Source: JAGTVG01 sp964543195 (GTDB lineage: Bacteria > Bacteroidota > Bacteroidia > Cytophagales > Cyclobacteriaceae). From it: a DNA stretch of 64,000 nt. A model generated the notes under the pieces. It was not told where the DNA came from. It did no database searches and was given only the letters and a program-made list of their open reading frames with translations. Positions 63,968 through 64,000 of this stretch are shown here, piece after piece; the stretch's first letter is position 1, and each line of letters opens with the position of its first letter. The translations under genes were made by a program, and so were the position numbers. The stretch spans positions 8,354 through 72,353 of the forward strand of contig CAZIXF010000025.1 in NCBI GenBank assembly GCA_964543195.1. Reading direction: 5' to 3'.

Positions 63968-64000
63968 ATTTTTCGCCCGAAGGGCCGATTAAGCGCAATT

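Noticed and set aside
1..64000. CRISPR arrays, rRNA operons, phage modules or toxin-antitoxin pairs
   Set aside because: I looked for regular 25-40-bp repeats with unique spacers and for structural phage or toxin genes and found none.

Overview
The window looks like chromosome from a free-living or host-associated Bacteroidota bacterium, probably of the Bacteroidales/Marinilabiliales type (inference). The evidence is a set of phylum-specific genes: the GldA/GldF/GldG ABC complex, cargo proteins with type A and type B type IX secretion (T9SS) sorting domains, a PorT-like barrel, DUF4625 lipoproteins and a bifunctional DAHP synthase/chorismate mutase. Start sites also lack Shine-Dalgarno sequences, and promoters of the form TAnnTTTG can be seen. 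Most of the window is housekeeping DNA with short intergenic gaps and many abutting or overlapping stop codons.

Layout. 0-12 kb: an ABC exporter, a protein-deglycation pair (LMW phosphatase and fructosamine kinase), aspartate kinase, guaB, a giant SBBP/PKD T9SS cargo protein and an HGSNAT-like membrane acyltransferase. 12-28 kb: a metal island. Its first half contains XdhC, then a leftward operon nikR, TonB receptor, lipoprotein SBP, FecCD permease, ATPase, TrmO-FmdE fusion. Divergent from this is larE-larB-larC plus a small His-rich membrane protein. Together these form a nickel uptake system joined to nickel-pincer-nucleotide (NPN) cofactor synthesis. Its second half is a Fur-family regulator, a small CxxC membrane protein, a ZnuD-like TonB receptor and two His-rich DUF4625 lipoproteins, probably for zinc. 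28-29.3 kb: a gene-poor stretch with tRNA-Arg(ACG), nested palindromes and a 16-copy heptanucleotide array. 29-36 kb: PorT-like barrel, PAP2-like protein, rpoN, asnS, a mini T9SS protein and nnr. 36-43.5 kb: a MITE-like 163-bp inverted-repeat element, a short LeuA, a serpin, LON-domain protein, icd, panB, a phosphoribosyltransferase and Lrp. 43.6-49.9 kb: M42 peptidase, shikimate genes (aroA, aroB, DAHPS-CM) and proline dehydrogenase. 49.9-54.6 kb: DUF1080 protein, sulfatase, hydrolase and polyprenyl synthetase. 54.6-64 kb: pirin, DUF4340, gldG-gldF-gldA, PagL-like deacylase, several envelope proteins, an SGNH hydrolase and a decayed CBS-domain pseudogene.

The most interesting system is the nickel/NPN locus. 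GTGTTAC-type half-sites recur with exact 21-bp periodicity upstream of both nikR and the receptor gene. The transport operon ends in a TrmO-FmdE fusion, and larC is translationally coupled to an unrecognised His-rich membrane peptide. No lactate-racemase-family (LarA) enzyme lies in the window, so the client of the cofactor is unknown.
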